NCBI RefSeq assembly: GCF_003568865.1
Contig: NZ_CP031115.1
Span: 2,232,001-2,296,000 of the forward strand
Direction of reading: 5' to 3'
DNA length: 64,000 nt
Source of the DNA: Rubrobacter indicoceani
GTDB lineage: Bacteria > Actinomycetota > Rubrobacteria > Rubrobacterales > Rubrobacteraceae
Under the pieces are notes generated by a model. The model was not told the DNA's origin, did not search any database, and saw nothing but the letters and a program-made list of their open reading frames with translations. Position 1 is the first letter of the stretch. Every line of letters begins with the position of its first letter. The position numbers and the translations under genes were made by a program. Positions 56,012 to 64,000 of the stretch are shown here, in pieces.

Positions 56012-57534
56012 CGGTTCTCCCTCCACCAGTCGCGGAAGGACCTTTTCGGGACGGCCTTCAAATCCCGGACGCTCGTCCAGCCGCCGAGCATACCGGGCAG
56101 GCTCTTGATGTTGCCGCCGCGTTTGAACGGCAGCTGCCCGGCGCGAGCGAGCTTCTGGGCCTGCTCGTAGCGCTTCACGTCCGAGAAGGCGCGGGCCATG
56201 CCGGCCATCGCCGCGTTCTCCGGGTCGAGCTTCTTGCCGAGCGTCGAGAGCGGGTGCCCGCGCCAGTCATCCTCTTTATCCTGCCTGTTACGGACGACCT
56301 TGCCCCGGAGGTGGATCAGGACCTCCGGGATGTTGATCTTCACCGGACACACCTCGTAGCACGCCCCGCAGAGCGACGACGCGTACGGCAGCGAATCCGG
56401 CCCCTTCTTCCCGACCCCGACGAGCTGCGGCGTCAGGATCGCCCCTATCGGCCCCGGATACACCGAGTTGTACGCGTGTCCCCCGGCCCGCTCGTAGACC
56501 GGACACACGTTCAGGCACGCCGAGCAGCGGATGCACGCAAGGCTCTGCCGCCCGACCCTGTCGGATAGAACGTCCGTGCGCCCGTTGTCGAGCAGAACCA
56601 GATGAAACTCCTTCGGGCCGTCGCCCCCGGAGACCCCCGTCCAGAACGACGTGTACGGGTTCATCCGCTCGGCGGTCGAGCTTCGCGGGAGCGTCTGCAT
56701 AAAGACCTCGTGGTCGCGCCACTCGGGGATGATCTTCTCTATCCCCATCACCGTGACGAGCGTCTCGGGGAGCGTCGTGCACATCCTGCCGTTCCCCTCC
56801 GACTCCACGACGCAGACCGTCCCCGTCTCCGCAACGGCGAAGTTCGCCCCGGAGACCCCGACCTTTGCTTTAAGGAACTTCTCGCGCAGGTACAGCCGCG
56901 CGGCGTTGGCGAGCTCTTCCGGCTCGTCGGAGAGCTTCTGGCCGAACTTCCTCTGGAAGAGGTCTTTGATCTCGGCCCGGTTTTTGTGTATCGCCGGGAC
57001 GAGGATGTGCGAAGGCGTGTCTTCTGAGAGCTGCACGATAAGCTCCGCGAGGTCCGTCTCGTAGGCGTGGATGCCCTCGGCTTCCAGATGCTCGTTCAGC
57101 TTGATCTCATCGGTAGCAATCGACTTGACCTTCACGACCTCCGAAGCGTTCTTCTCCTTTGCGATGCCCGTGACTATCCGGTTCGCCTCCGCCCCGTCCC
57201 GCGCCCAGTGAACCCTGCCGCCCGCCCGCACTACCGACTCCTCCAACTGAAGAAGGTACTTATCCAGGTGACGCGCGACGCGGCGTTTGATGTCGCTCCC
57301 GGCCTGCCGCAGAAGCTCCCAGTCCGGCATCTCCGAGACGGCGACCTCGCGTTTCTCGCGGATGGTCTTTGTCGCCTTGCCGAGGTTCCTGCGTAGCTGC
57401 GAGTCCTGAAGGCTCGCCCGCGCCGACTTCTCGAAGGTCGGGGACTTGTCGGCGTCCCACGAGAACGCGTCCGGCACGTGCGCGTCGGGCTTTTTCGTTG
57501 TCGGCTTTGACGACGGTTTCGCCGGAGACGTCAT
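56008..57534 (-). CDS. lutB: Iron-sulfur LUD protein LutB
   Basis: 508 residues from ATG 57534, overlapping the lutA stop by 4 bp. It combines an N-terminal LUD domain with a ferredoxin-like C-terminal part: CIRCSACLNVCPV and CGACYEVCPVK each give Cys for two [4Fe-4S] clusters. In Bacillus LutABC, the oxidase complex feeds electrons from lactate to the membrane, probably through quinone. The C-terminal part from about residue 415 (LGKKLDPENAAMAGMA) is the usual DUF3390-like tail. Basic/Lys-rich N terminus (KPSSKPTTKKPDAHVPDAF) is not a signal peptide. Confidence 0.92.
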   Translation of the reverse strand: MTSPAKPSSKPTTKKPDAHVPDAFSWDADKSPTFEKSARASLQDSQLRRNLGKATKTIREKREVAVSEMPDWELLRQAGSDIKRRVARHLDKYLLQLEESVVRAGGRVHWARDGAEANRIVTGIAKEKNASEVVKVKSIATDEIKLNEHLEAEGIHAYETDLAELIVQLSEDTPSHILVPAIHKNRAEIKDLFQRKFGQKLSDEPEELANAARLYLREKFLKAKVGVSGANFAVAETGTVCVVESEGNGRMCTTLPETLVTVMGIEKIIPEWRDHEVFMQTLPRSSTAERMNPYTSFWTGVSGGDGPKEFHLVLLDNGRTDVLSDRVGRQSLACIRCSACLNVCPVYERAGGHAYNSVYPGPIGAILTPQLVGVGKKGPDSLPYASSLCGACYEVCPVKINIPEVLIHLRGKVVRNRQDKEDDWRGHPLSTLGKKLDPENAAMAGMARAFSDVKRYEQAQKLARAGQLPFKRGGNIKSLPGMLGGWTSVRDLKAVPKRSFRDWWRENR

Positions 57535-58283
57535 ACGTTTTCCTCCCGCTCATCGTCTTCGGTTGCGGAGAGTATCTCGGCGAGATGCACCGCTCTGACG
57601 CCCGTTTTCCCCCGCGCGAGACCGCCTCCGATGTGCATAAGGCAGGAGTTGTCCCCGGCGGTTACGACCTCGGCCTCGGTGTCCTGAACGTGGCGGAGCT
57701 TGTCCGAGAGCATCGCCGCCGAGGTGTCGGCGTTCTTGACGGCGAACGTCCCCCCGAAGCCACAGCACTCCCGGTCCATCTCGAGCTGCACGAGGTCCAT
57801 CCCGCGAACGTTCCGCAGAAGGTCGAGCGGCGCGTCTCCTACGTGCAGCATCCTCAGGGAATGACACGTCGGGTGGTACGTCACGCGGTGCGGATAGTAC
57901 GCCCCCACATCCGTAACGCCGAGCTTCTTCACGAGGAACTCCGACAGCTCGAAGGTGCGGCCGCCGAGTTCCTCCACCTCTGCCAGCAGCGTGTCATCCT
58001 CCGCCAGCCTCGCGACCATCGGGTAGAGTTCGCGGACCATCCCGACGCAGGAACCGGACGGGGCGACAACGGCCTCGTAGCCCCGGAACACGTCCACGAA
58101 GCGCCTGACGAGCGGTATCGCCTCGCGCTGGTATCCGGTGTTGAAGTGCATCTGGCCGCAGCAGGTCTGCTCCAGCGGGAAGTCCACCTCGTGGCCGAGG
58201 CGTTCCAGCAGCCTGACCGTTGCGACGCCGGTCTCGGGGAACATCGTGTCGTTAAAGCAGGTTATAAAAAGTCCTACGCGCAT
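57531..58283 (-). CDS. lutA: Cysteine-rich CCG-domain protein LutA
   Basis: 250 residues. Two CCG domains characteristic of heterodisulfide reductase B-like subunits: FITCFNDTMFP with LEQTCCGQMHFNTGY and PSGSCVGM in the first half, HPTCHSLR with DRECCGFGGTFAVK in the second. The Cys ligate a [4Fe-4S]-type cluster and form the lactate-oxidising core with LutB. The first gene of lutABC; ATG 58283. The intergenic region to the divergent permease-like gene (about 230 bp) has no obvious GntR-family operator that I could identify. Confidence 0.92.
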   Translation of the reverse strand: MRVGLFITCFNDTMFPETGVATVRLLERLGHEVDFPLEQTCCGQMHFNTGYQREAIPLVRRFVDVFRGYEAVVAPSGSCVGMVRELYPMVARLAEDDTLLAEVEELGGRTFELSEFLVKKLGVTDVGAYYPHRVTYHPTCHSLRMLHVGDAPLDLLRNVRGMDLVQLEMDRECCGFGGTFAVKNADTSAAMLSDKLRHVQDTEAEVVTAGDNSCLMHIGGGLARGKTGVRAVHLAEILSATEDDEREENV

Positions 58284-58511
58284 GGCATCCTCCGGTCTAC
58301 CGCCTCTCCCCGACGGTCGTGGCTGGCTTCACTCCCACCGTGTAGTTTAACGTGAAGATCGGAGTAGAATGTCCGCTGTTCTACTGATACTTCGGAGCGG
58401 ATATCTTTGCGCGCTCCTTGGCACGTCTCGAATTAGAGGTTTTATCCAGACAGAGGTTTCCGTATAAGCTCCCCGGCTAGCTCCGGCGGCTTCCTGACCG
58501 GCCTCGACCGG

Positions 58512-59837
58512 GTGCGCGTCGCGCTGCTCCCGGTCTTTCTCGCCGGATATTTCTGGTGGGTCTTTGCGCCGGGCGGTTTCGGGGCTTCGCTCTTTATCGG
58601 GTCCGGGCTAGTCCTGCTCGTACTCTCGATGTCGCGGGCGGGGGCGTTTCACCGGGGGCTCGCCGTTGCGGCGGTGATCGCGCTCGCGCTCTCGGTAGCG
58701 CTCGGTCGCTTCGACGCGGGCCTGATGTACGCCGATCTCCCGTCCTACTTCGCTATCGTGGCGATACTGCAGGTTCTGAGCCTCTCGGGCTACCCGGTTC
58801 GGGCGGCCCGGTTCGACCGCCGGATACGCGCCCTGATGTCTTCGCTGGCGCGGCGCGGGGCAAAGACCGGGACCATCTCGACAACGATGAGCCAGGCCCT
58901 CGGTTCGGTGCTGGACGTCGGGGCGTACGTGCTCGTTGACGTTGTCTTTGCAAAAGCCGCCCCCAAAGAACGCATAGACGCGCTTGTCTGGGCGGCGAGA
59001 TCTTTCTCTTTCGTAACGCTCTGGACGAACCTGAACCTTCTCACGGCAACGGCTATCGTCCTTACGACAACCTCCTACACCGGGCTGCTCGCCGTCTCGG
59101 CACCGTACCTCGTTGTCGGCCTCGGGGTGATGGTCCTGCTGTCGCAGACAAGGAAGGGGGGTAAGATCGAGGTGGACGACGACGTAGAGTTGGACTTCGG
59201 GGCTCTGGCGGTCGTGCTCTATCCCGTCGTGCTTATAGTCGCGGTCGCTGCTGTCAACCACCTCGTACCCGGCTTCGCCCTGACCTCGGCGATCGCCGTT
59301 ACGGTCGGCGGCGGGGTTGTCCTGATCGCATCTCTGGCGACCCTTGCGGCCCGCAATCCGGCCCCGCTCACACGCCTCGTCTCGGAGACGAGGGCCTCCT
59401 TTGCCGCTTCGAGCCCGGAGTTCGCGCTTTTCGGGGCGGCGGGGGTCTTTGTGCTTTCGCTGCAGTCGCTCGGCGCGCTCGACCCGCTCGGGACGCTGCT
59501 TTCGGGGCTTTCGGCTCCCTACGTTCCGCTCGCGCTCTTCGCCGTCGTAGCCCTCGGGTTCGTGTTCGGGATACACGTCCTGCCGATGATCCTGCTCATA
59601 GACTCGGCTTTCCCGCTCTCGGGCGGGGAGATGCCCGCCGTCTGGGCGCTTGCGATCATACTCGGCTGTCAGGTTGCGCTGCTTGTAACGCCGTTCTCCA
59701 ACTCCGTTACGATGCTCTCGCGGCTTTCGGGGATGGGTCCGTTCGAGATCGGCCCGAAACGAAACTGGCGCTTCGCCCTCGTGACGACCGTGGCCGCCGT
59801 CGCCTACCTCTCGGTCCTTACGCTTCTGCTTCCGTAG
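58512..59837 (+). CDS. Multi-pass membrane protein, possible organic acid transporter
   Basis: 441 residues from GTG 58512, about 11 hydrophobic helices in two halves joined by a charged loop (SQTRKGGKIEVDDDVE). Each half has a Ser/Thr/Asn-rich re-entrant-like segment (GTISTTMSQALGSVLD, TPFSNSVTMLSRLSG), as seen in ion-transporter (IT) superfamily carriers of dicarboxylates and lactate. It is divergent from lutABC across 230 bp, which makes organic-acid (e.g. lactate) uptake a reasonable but unproved idea. I do not recognise a specific family. Confidence 0.65.
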   Translation: MRVALLPVFLAGYFWWVFAPGGFGASLFIGSGLVLLVLSMSRAGAFHRGLAVAAVIALALSVALGRFDAGLMYADLPSYFAIVAILQVLSLSGYPVRAARFDRRIRALMSSLARRGAKTGTISTTMSQALGSVLDVGAYVLVDVVFAKAAPKERIDALVWAARSFSFVTLWTNLNLLTATAIVLTTTSYTGLLAVSAPYLVVGLGVMVLLSQTRKGGKIEVDDDVELDFGALAVVLYPVVLIVAVAAVNHLVPGFALTSAIAVTVGGGVVLIASLATLAARNPAPLTRLVSETRASFAASSPEFALFGAAGVFVLSLQSLGALDPLGTLLSGLSAPYVPLALFAVVALGFVFGIHVLPMILLIDSAFPLSGGEMPAVWALAIILGCQVALLVTPFSNSVTMLSRLSGMGPFEIGPKRNWRFALVTTVAAVAYLSVLTLLLP

Positions 59838-59851
59838 CGTTCCCGGTCGTT

Positions 59852-60637
59852 CTACAGACCCCGAAGGTTCTCCACATCGCCCTCTGATAGCTTGACGAGG
59901 CCGTTTTCGGTCGAGACGACGAGCGCCCCTTCAAGGTCTATGCCGACCGCAAGCCCCTCGATGACCTCCCCGAGCCGCCTGACCCTGACCCGCCTGCCGA
60001 GCGTGTCGCTGAGGCTTCTGAGATCCCGGAGCGTCTCCCCGAAGTCTTCGACCCGGCCCAGTTCGTCCTCAAGCTTCGGCAGAAGCCGGGCCAGCACCTC
60101 CAGCAGCGGCACGTCCCGCCCGAGTTCCCGCCGGATGCTCGTCGCCTGGTACTCCGAGAGCCCGAGGTCTTCAGGATCGAGGTTTACGTTCAGACCGATG
60201 CCCAGCACCACGTAGTCCAGCCTCAACCCCCGCTCACCGGACGTGAGGCTGGACTCGGCAAGAACGCCGCAGATCTTACGCCCCTCCACCATAAGGTCGT
60301 TCGGCCACTTTATCCTTGCCGCAATGCCGATCTCCCGAAGAAACCCGGCAACGGCGACGGCCGCGCTCTGGGTCATGCGCGGCGCGAAAACGGGCGCGTA
60401 GTCGGGCTTTATGAGCAGCGACAGCCAGAGTCCGCCCTCGGGAGATCCCCACTCCCGACCCAGACGACCCTTCCCGCCGACCTGCCTCCCGGCGACGACC
60501 AGAACCCCGCCGGAAGACCCCTCCTCTCCGGCGGCCTCGCGCGCTACCCGCTGCGTCGATTCAACCTCGTCCAAAACCACGACCCGCCGAAACAACCGCG
60601 AGCCGAGGCCCAGAACCTCGCCCCCGGAGGGCACCAT
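59852..60637 (-). CDS. birA: Biotin--[acetyl-CoA-carboxylase] ligase (class I BirA, no DNA-binding domain)
   Basis: Class I biotin protein ligase, attaches biotin to carboxylase carrier domains via biotinyl-AMP. VVVLDEVESTQ, GRQVGGKGRLGREWGSPEGGLWLS (biotin-binding loop; usual form GRGRxGRxW), KWPNDLMVEGRKICGVLAE and a short C-terminal SH3-like domain are present. There is no N-terminal helix-turn-helix, so it is not a repressor. The start is unresolved: TTG 60664 lies in a TTGACG-17 bp-TAGGAT promoter; ATG 60637 is at the -10; TTG 60595 would give the shortest form, MFRRVVVLDEVES, like that of other class I enzymes. Confidence 0.85.
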   Translation of the reverse strand: MVPSGGEVLGLGSRLFRRVVVLDEVESTQRVAREAAGEEGSSGGVLVVAGRQVGGKGRLGREWGSPEGGLWLSLLIKPDYAPVFAPRMTQSAAVAVAGFLREIGIAARIKWPNDLMVEGRKICGVLAESSLTSGERGLRLDYVVLGIGLNVNLDPEDLGLSEYQATSIRRELGRDVPLLEVLARLLPKLEDELGRVEDFGETLRDLRSLSDTLGRRVRVRRLGEVIEGLAVGIDLEGALVVSTENGLVKLSEGDVENLRGL

Positions 60638-60664
60638 CCTATCGACCACTGAAACCCCCGTCAA
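60636..60664 (-). promoter_or_regulatory. Promoter-like sequence at the birA 5' end
   Basis: TTGACG (60664-60659), 17-bp spacer, TAGGAT (60641-60636) on the minus strand. It fits a sigma-A promoter. If used, transcription starts near 60629, downstream of every start upstream of TTG 60595. Confidence 0.45.
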
Positions 60665-60939
60665 AAATAAAACCCACGAAAACCCGAACGAGTCCGGAAG
60701 GATATTCTACCGGCTGACCCTGCCCCGCACCCGGCAAGAAGCTTCTTCTACAAGACTGAAAATTTACAATGTATGTTTTATTTCACGCGAGCATCTGACA
60801 GATCGTACTTGTTCGCTACACCCCCGTATGTTTTGAACCGGCTCCGGGGAGTGGCAGCTCTGTCAGAGTACTTTTGGCATCTGTTTGTATCTCTCGGGCA
60901 CTTCCGGATTCGCCGGGTCCGGGCTTTGGGTTTGTTTTC

Positions 60940-61650
60940 CTACCAGGGTACGGACTGGCGGTCCCGGAAAAAACTCCCGGTCGGCCCGCGGCTGGAAAGC
61001 GTCGCGGCCCAGACAAGGGGTTCGGCCCCCTCCTCGACGTTTCGGGAGGCGTTCTGGCCGCCCATCTCCGTCGCGACCCAGCCGGGGCAGACCGAGTTCA
61101 CGAGGATTCCGGTTCCGCGCAGTTCGGAGGCGAGGATACGCGTCAGGGCGTTCAGGCTGGCTTTCGAGACGCGATAGGCCGGGTTGCCGCCGCCCATCTC
61201 GGTTATCGCCCCGAGCGCGCTGGAGACATTCACGATACGACCGTAGCCGTTGTTCAGCATCAGCGGGATCGCGGCTTCGCACAGCCTCCAGGCACCGATC
61301 AGGTTCGCCTCCAGCGCCTCCCGGACAAGGTCGAGGTCGGCCTCGGTGCCGCGCTGATCCCAGCCGCTGGATATCCCGGCGTTGTTGACCAGAACGTCGA
61401 GGTTCCCGAACTCGGAGCCTATGTAGGAGATGACCGCCGCAACGCTTTCGGCGTCCGTAACGTCCAGTTGAACGGGGTGTACGTCTTCTGAGCCGAGGGA
61501 TTGCACCGCCCGGCGTCCCTTCTCCTCGTCACGCGAACCCAGCACCACCACGAGGCCGCGCTCGGCGAGCTGGCGACAGACTTCGAGGCCGATCCCCCGG
61601 TTGCCGCCGCTCACGAGCGCGATGCGTCTCTCCGAGTTTTCTTCGGACAT
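60940..61650 (-). CDS. Short-chain dehydrogenase/reductase
   Basis: 236 residues from ATG 61650 with GGAGGAGAG six bases away. Classical SDR: cofactor loop SGGNRGIG (residues 14-21), NNAG, catalytic Ser in NVSSALG, YRVSK, then PGWVATEMGG. It resembles carbonyl reductases that use NADPH, with an Arg/Asn after the cofactor loop. No pathway partner is adjacent: the neighbours are a broken SLOG-family gene and birA. Substrate not predictable. Confidence 0.85.
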   Translation of the reverse strand: MSEENSERRIALVSGGNRGIGLEVCRQLAERGLVVVLGSRDEEKGRRAVQSLGSEDVHPVQLDVTDAESVAAVISYIGSEFGNLDVLVNNAGISSGWDQRGTEADLDLVREALEANLIGAWRLCEAAIPLMLNNGYGRIVNVSSALGAITEMGGGNPAYRVSKASLNALTRILASELRGTGILVNSVCPGWVATEMGGQNASRNVEEGAEPLVWAATLSSRGPTGSFFRDRQSVPW

Positions 61651-61691
61651 CTCTCCTCCTCTGCGATGAGAGTTTCAGGTCTCTGCGGATA

Positions 61692-62100
61692 CTACACGCT
61701 GGCAAGTCTGAACGCCGCCACCGCCTCCCCCGGCGAACAGGCGGACAGGACGTGATCCCCGACCTCCCGGCCATCGAGCGAGACCACTCGAGGCCCGACC
61801 TTCCCCGCGAGCCCGACCTCGCAGAGCGTCCCGTATTCACCTCCGGTGGCGATAACCACGTCCCCCGAGGCGACCACCGCGAGGTTCCGGGCCTGCCCGA
61901 CCCCGCTTGCGACGGAGCACGTCAGGTACGGGTCTGCAAGCCTCCGGTCCTTGCCGGGCAGAATCCCGATAGCCACGGCGCCGGCTTCCGTCGCGCCGAG
62001 AGCCGCCGCGCTCCGCCACGAGCCGACCCACCTCCCGGGCGTTCTCGTACTGCCCGTCGGTCGCGCTTCCGGTCCCGATCACGGTTACGTAGAGGCTCAC
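61692..62100 (-). pseudogene. Broken SLOG-superfamily (TIGR00725/LOG-like nucleotide-binding) gene
   Basis: The gene begins at GTG 62100, overlapping the YdeI-like stop (GTGA), with VSLYVTVIGTGSATDGQYENAREVGRLVAERGG. After that residue the reading frame changes: a different frame continues with AALGATEAGAVAIGILPGKD and ends at 61692 with ATGGEYGTLCEVGLAG, the expected C-terminal part. The central GGxxGVM phosphate/nucleotide-binding loop (about 13-15 residues) that joins these parts in the family is missing. A small deletion, not a multiple of three, explains both. Neither half is likely to function. An assembly error is possible. Confidence 0.72.
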
Positions 62101-62669
62101 TTTCCGTCCCTGAGCAGGTCCGGGTATTTGCGGATGCGACGGGCGCGAGTCTCGGGCTTTTTCGCGTCCTGGAGTGCGTACAGGATCTCGTAGCGGCGGG
62201 ATCTCCCGAGCGCGGCAAAGGCTTTCGCGGCGGCCGGGTCCCCGTCCAGTTCCCGCTGGAGGTCGTCGGGTACGGTGGCCGTCCTCGGGGAATCGTAGGC
62301 CGCGTCCCAGCGACCGTCGTTCTTTGCTCGCTCTACTTCGCGCAGCCCGACGGGGCGCATCCGGCCCTCTCCGGTGAGCCTCGCAACGTTTCTGCGGTTG
62401 ACTTTGGACCACTTGCTTCCCGGCCTGCGAGGGGTGTAGCGCTGCAGCCAGTACCGGTCGTCGAAGCTGCGCGTCTGACCGTCGATCCAGCCGTAGCAGA
62501 GCGCACCGTCCACGGCCTCGGCGTAGGTAACGCTCTCTATACCGGAGGCTTTTCTGGCGAACATAAGCCAGATCCCGCCGCCTGACTTATCGTGGTTTTC
62601 TTCAAGCCACCACTCCCACGCCCCGGCGGAGGCAAACATCAGGGTCGGTAGCTCCGGCTTCTCGCTCAC
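62097..62669 (-). CDS. YdeI/OmpD-associated family protein
   Basis: 190 residues from GTG 62669, with GGAG eight bases upstream; longer starts reach 62705. Family features: the N-terminal FASAGAWEWWLEENHDKSGGGIWLMFARK, the central SVTYAEAVDGALCYGWIDGQTRSFDDRYWLQRYTPRR and the C-terminal helix DAKKPETRARRI. These YdeI-type proteins are cytosolic, of unknown mechanism, sometimes linked to resistance against cationic peptides or bacteriocins. The 3' end overlaps the broken SLOG gene by 4 bp, so the two were once coupled. Confidence 0.83.
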   Translation of the reverse strand: MSEKPELPTLMFASAGAWEWWLEENHDKSGGGIWLMFARKASGIESVTYAEAVDGALCYGWIDGQTRSFDDRYWLQRYTPRRPGSKWSKVNRRNVARLTGEGRMRPVGLREVERAKNDGRWDAAYDSPRTATVPDDLQRELDGDPAAAKAFAALGRSRRYEILYALQDAKKPETRARRIRKYPDLLRDGK

Positions 62670-62715
62670 GGGGTCTGCTCCTTCCGGCCCGCCCGACGGT
62701 TCCAAAGCCCGCGCC

Positions 62716-64000
62716 TCAGCCGATCGTCGGGTATCCGCTCACCTGCCCGAGCGCGAACCGCAGCACCTCGACTCCGCCGGACTTGGAGAGCGGCTCGTTC
62801 CAGTTGCCGCACTTGGGGGACTGGATGCACGCCGGACAGCCCCGCTCGCACGGGCAGCGCGTAACGACCCCGAGCGTATCCCGAGCCAGGTTTGAGAACG
62901 CCTCGAAGCCGCGCTCCGAGATCCCGACCCCGCCCGGATACCCGTCGTAGACAAAGATGGTCGGCAGGCGCGTCTGACGGTGTGTGGCTATGGAGAGCCC
63001 GCCGATATCCGCCCGGTCGCACATCGCGAAAAGGGGGAGGAGGCCGATCATGGCATGCTCCGCCGCGTGAAGCGCCCCGCCGAAGCTCTCGAAGCTCGGG
63101 CGCGCGCCGCGAGGTATCGGCGGCAGGGTCAGCCAGAACGCCTGCGTCGTCAGCGTAACGTCCGGCAGGTCGAGCGGGAAGACCCCGACCTCCTTATCGT
63201 CTGCGACCTGGATCTTTTTGTAGTGTGTCACGGTGTCCGTCGTCCTGACAAAGCCCCGGTAGAGCGTCGCCCCGTTTGCAAGCGGCCGCTCGGCCAGCTC
63301 TTCGATGATCTCCACGTCCGTCTCGACCCTCGGTCGGGTGTGGAACTTGTTCGGGACGCGCCGGGCAACGGCCCGCTTCAGCCTGAGATCCAGGTCTTTT
63401 ACTTCGTAGGCGGCACCCCGGTGCAGGTACGTCGCGCCGGGGTGCAGCTCCGATGGCGCCCGAGTCGCCTCCGCCGTCCCGATGAGTTCCCCGTCGGCGT
63501 CCGCGATAACAACGGTCTCCGAAGAGGCCGACCTGAGCGAGATCCTCCGCGCCGGGGAGTCCCCGCCCGCGTACACCAGCCGTCCCCCGCTCTCGATGAG
63601 CCTCCCTTCCTCCACGAGCCGACCCGCCATCCGCCCGAACTCCGGCCCGAAGAAAGGCTCGTCTTCGGCTTCGAGCGGGGCTTCGTGCGCCGCCGCCAGC
63701 AGATGCGGCCCGAGTATGTAGGGGTTCTCCATCGTTACCCGAGCGGACTCGACGCGCCGCCCGAGAACGCGCTTCGGGTTCTCGAAGAGAAACTGATCAA
63801 GCGAGTCCCGCCCGGCGATGTACACCGCAAGCGACGGGTCCCTGCCGCGCCCGGCCCGGCCCCACTGCTGCCAGATGGACGCAACGCTGCCGGGATATCC
63901 GCAGCAGACCACCGCATCGAGCGAACCGACATCCACCCCGAGCTCCAGGGCGTTGGTACTGACGACGCCGAGCAGGTCGCCCCTGAACAGCCGCCCTTCG
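62716..64000 (-). CDS. DEAD/DEAH helicase with DUF1998 domain (MrfA/YprA-like), N-terminally truncated by window edge
   Basis: The open frame runs off the right edge; 427 C-terminal residues are visible. They begin in the helicase C domain: STNALELGVDVGSLDAVV (motif V) and IWQQWGRAGR (motif VI). A beta-rich middle domain and a DUF1998 metal-binding Cys cluster (TRCPCERGCPACIQSPKCGNW, CxxxCxxC...C) follow. Bacillus MrfA, of the same architecture, acts in mitomycin C lesion repair (established), so a DNA repair role is likely. The MrfB nuclease partner is not in the visible part. Confidence 0.86.
   Translation of the reverse strand, partial: EGRLFRGDLLGVVSTNALELGVDVGSLDAVVCCGYPGSVASIWQQWGRAGRGRDPSLAVYIAGRDSLDQFLFENPKRVLGRRVESARVTMENPYILGPHLLAAAHEAPLEAEDEPFFGPEFGRMAGRLVEEGRLIESGGRLVYAGGDSPARRISLRSASSETVVIADADGELIGTAEATRAPSELHPGATYLHRGAAYEVKDLDLRLKRAVARRVPNKFHTRPRVETDVEIIEELAERPLANGATLYRGFVRTTDTVTHYKKIQVADDKEVGVFPLDLPDVTLTTQAFWLTLPPIPRGARPSFESFGGALHAAEHAMIGLLPLFAMCDRADIGGLSIATHRQTRLPTIFVYDGYPGGVGISERGFEAFSNLARDTLGVVTRCPCERGCPACIQSPKCGNWNEPLSKSGGVEVLRFALGQVSGYPTIG

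Noticed and set aside
1-64000. CRISPR arrays, insertion sequences, prophage and rRNA genes
   Set aside because: No regular repeats, transposase or integrase domains, or rRNA sequences were seen in the read-through of both strands.

Overview
The window is chromosomal DNA from a high-G+C bacterium, most likely an actinobacterium of the Rubrobacter lineage. That placement is inferred from several signs: strong GC bias at third codon positions, frequent GTG/TTG starts, an HU and primary sigma factor of Gram-positive type, a GT81 glucosyl/mannosyl-3-phosphoglycerate synthase, a three-gene LutABC operon, and a folate-dependent TrmFO, which most other actinobacteria lack. I see no rRNA, insertion sequence, prophage or CRISPR array. 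The stretch is mostly housekeeping DNA with two accessory-looking zones, 27.7-31.3 kb and 35.0-45.4 kb.

Layout. 0-9.9 kb: end of a NIF3-like gene, a PfkB sugar kinase, murJ (lipid II flippase), two small proteins sharing a bidirectional terminator, tRNA-Arg(CCG), a phosphoesterase/DUF2203/dtd cluster, a methyltransferase, an ABC-F ATPase with a probable leaderless promoter, a lipoprotein and tRNA-Pro(CGG). 10-20.2 kb, mainly minus strand: a CwlM-like amidase, an orphan groES, trxA, a phosphofructokinase-like gene, dacA, then pyrF, hup and pyrE, and a murE operon that carries a CsoR-fold repressor without the usual metal ligands. 20.5-27.7 kb: primary sigma factor with a SuhB-like phosphatase, a class A penicillin-binding protein, a class V aminotransferase, a HAD phosphatase and surE.

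27.9-31.3 kb: the osmolyte synthase gene is followed after 2 nt by a three-gene nitrile hydratase/thiocyanate hydrolase-like module (split beta subunit plus a cobalt-type alpha/gamma subunit), closed by a strong terminator and faced by a DoxX-like membrane protein. 31.4-34.9 kb: an EF-G-like GTPase and yidC. 35-45.3 kb: a surface-glycan region (TylF-type methyltransferase, sugar epimerase, flippase, DUF2304-GT2 fusion, methyltransferase, two large multi-pass proteins including a GT39-like enzyme, and a secreted PQQ sugar dehydrogenase). 45.4-48.9 kb: pdhA-pdhB-pdhC. 49-52 kb: rdgB, then an aminotransferase abutting a divergent ddl. 52-64 kb: alpha/beta hydrolase, DoxX protein, trmFO, lutABC with a divergent permease-like gene, birA, an SDR, a SLOG-family gene broken by an internal deletion, a YdeI-like protein, and the C-terminal part of an MrfA/YprA-type helicase running off the right edge.

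Common themes are envelope and peptidoglycan synthesis (murJ, CwlM-like, dacA, murE, PBP1, ddl, YidC), surface glycan assembly and central carbon metabolism. The most unusual items are the osmolyte-synthase/thiocyanate-hydrolase-like operon, a plus-strand structured RNA with a textbook terminator at 45.3-45.4 kb, atypical specificity or metal motifs in MurE and Ddl, a metal-ligand-less CsoR homologue, a cysteine-less thioredoxin-fold protein, and two very small genes (44 and 32 aa).
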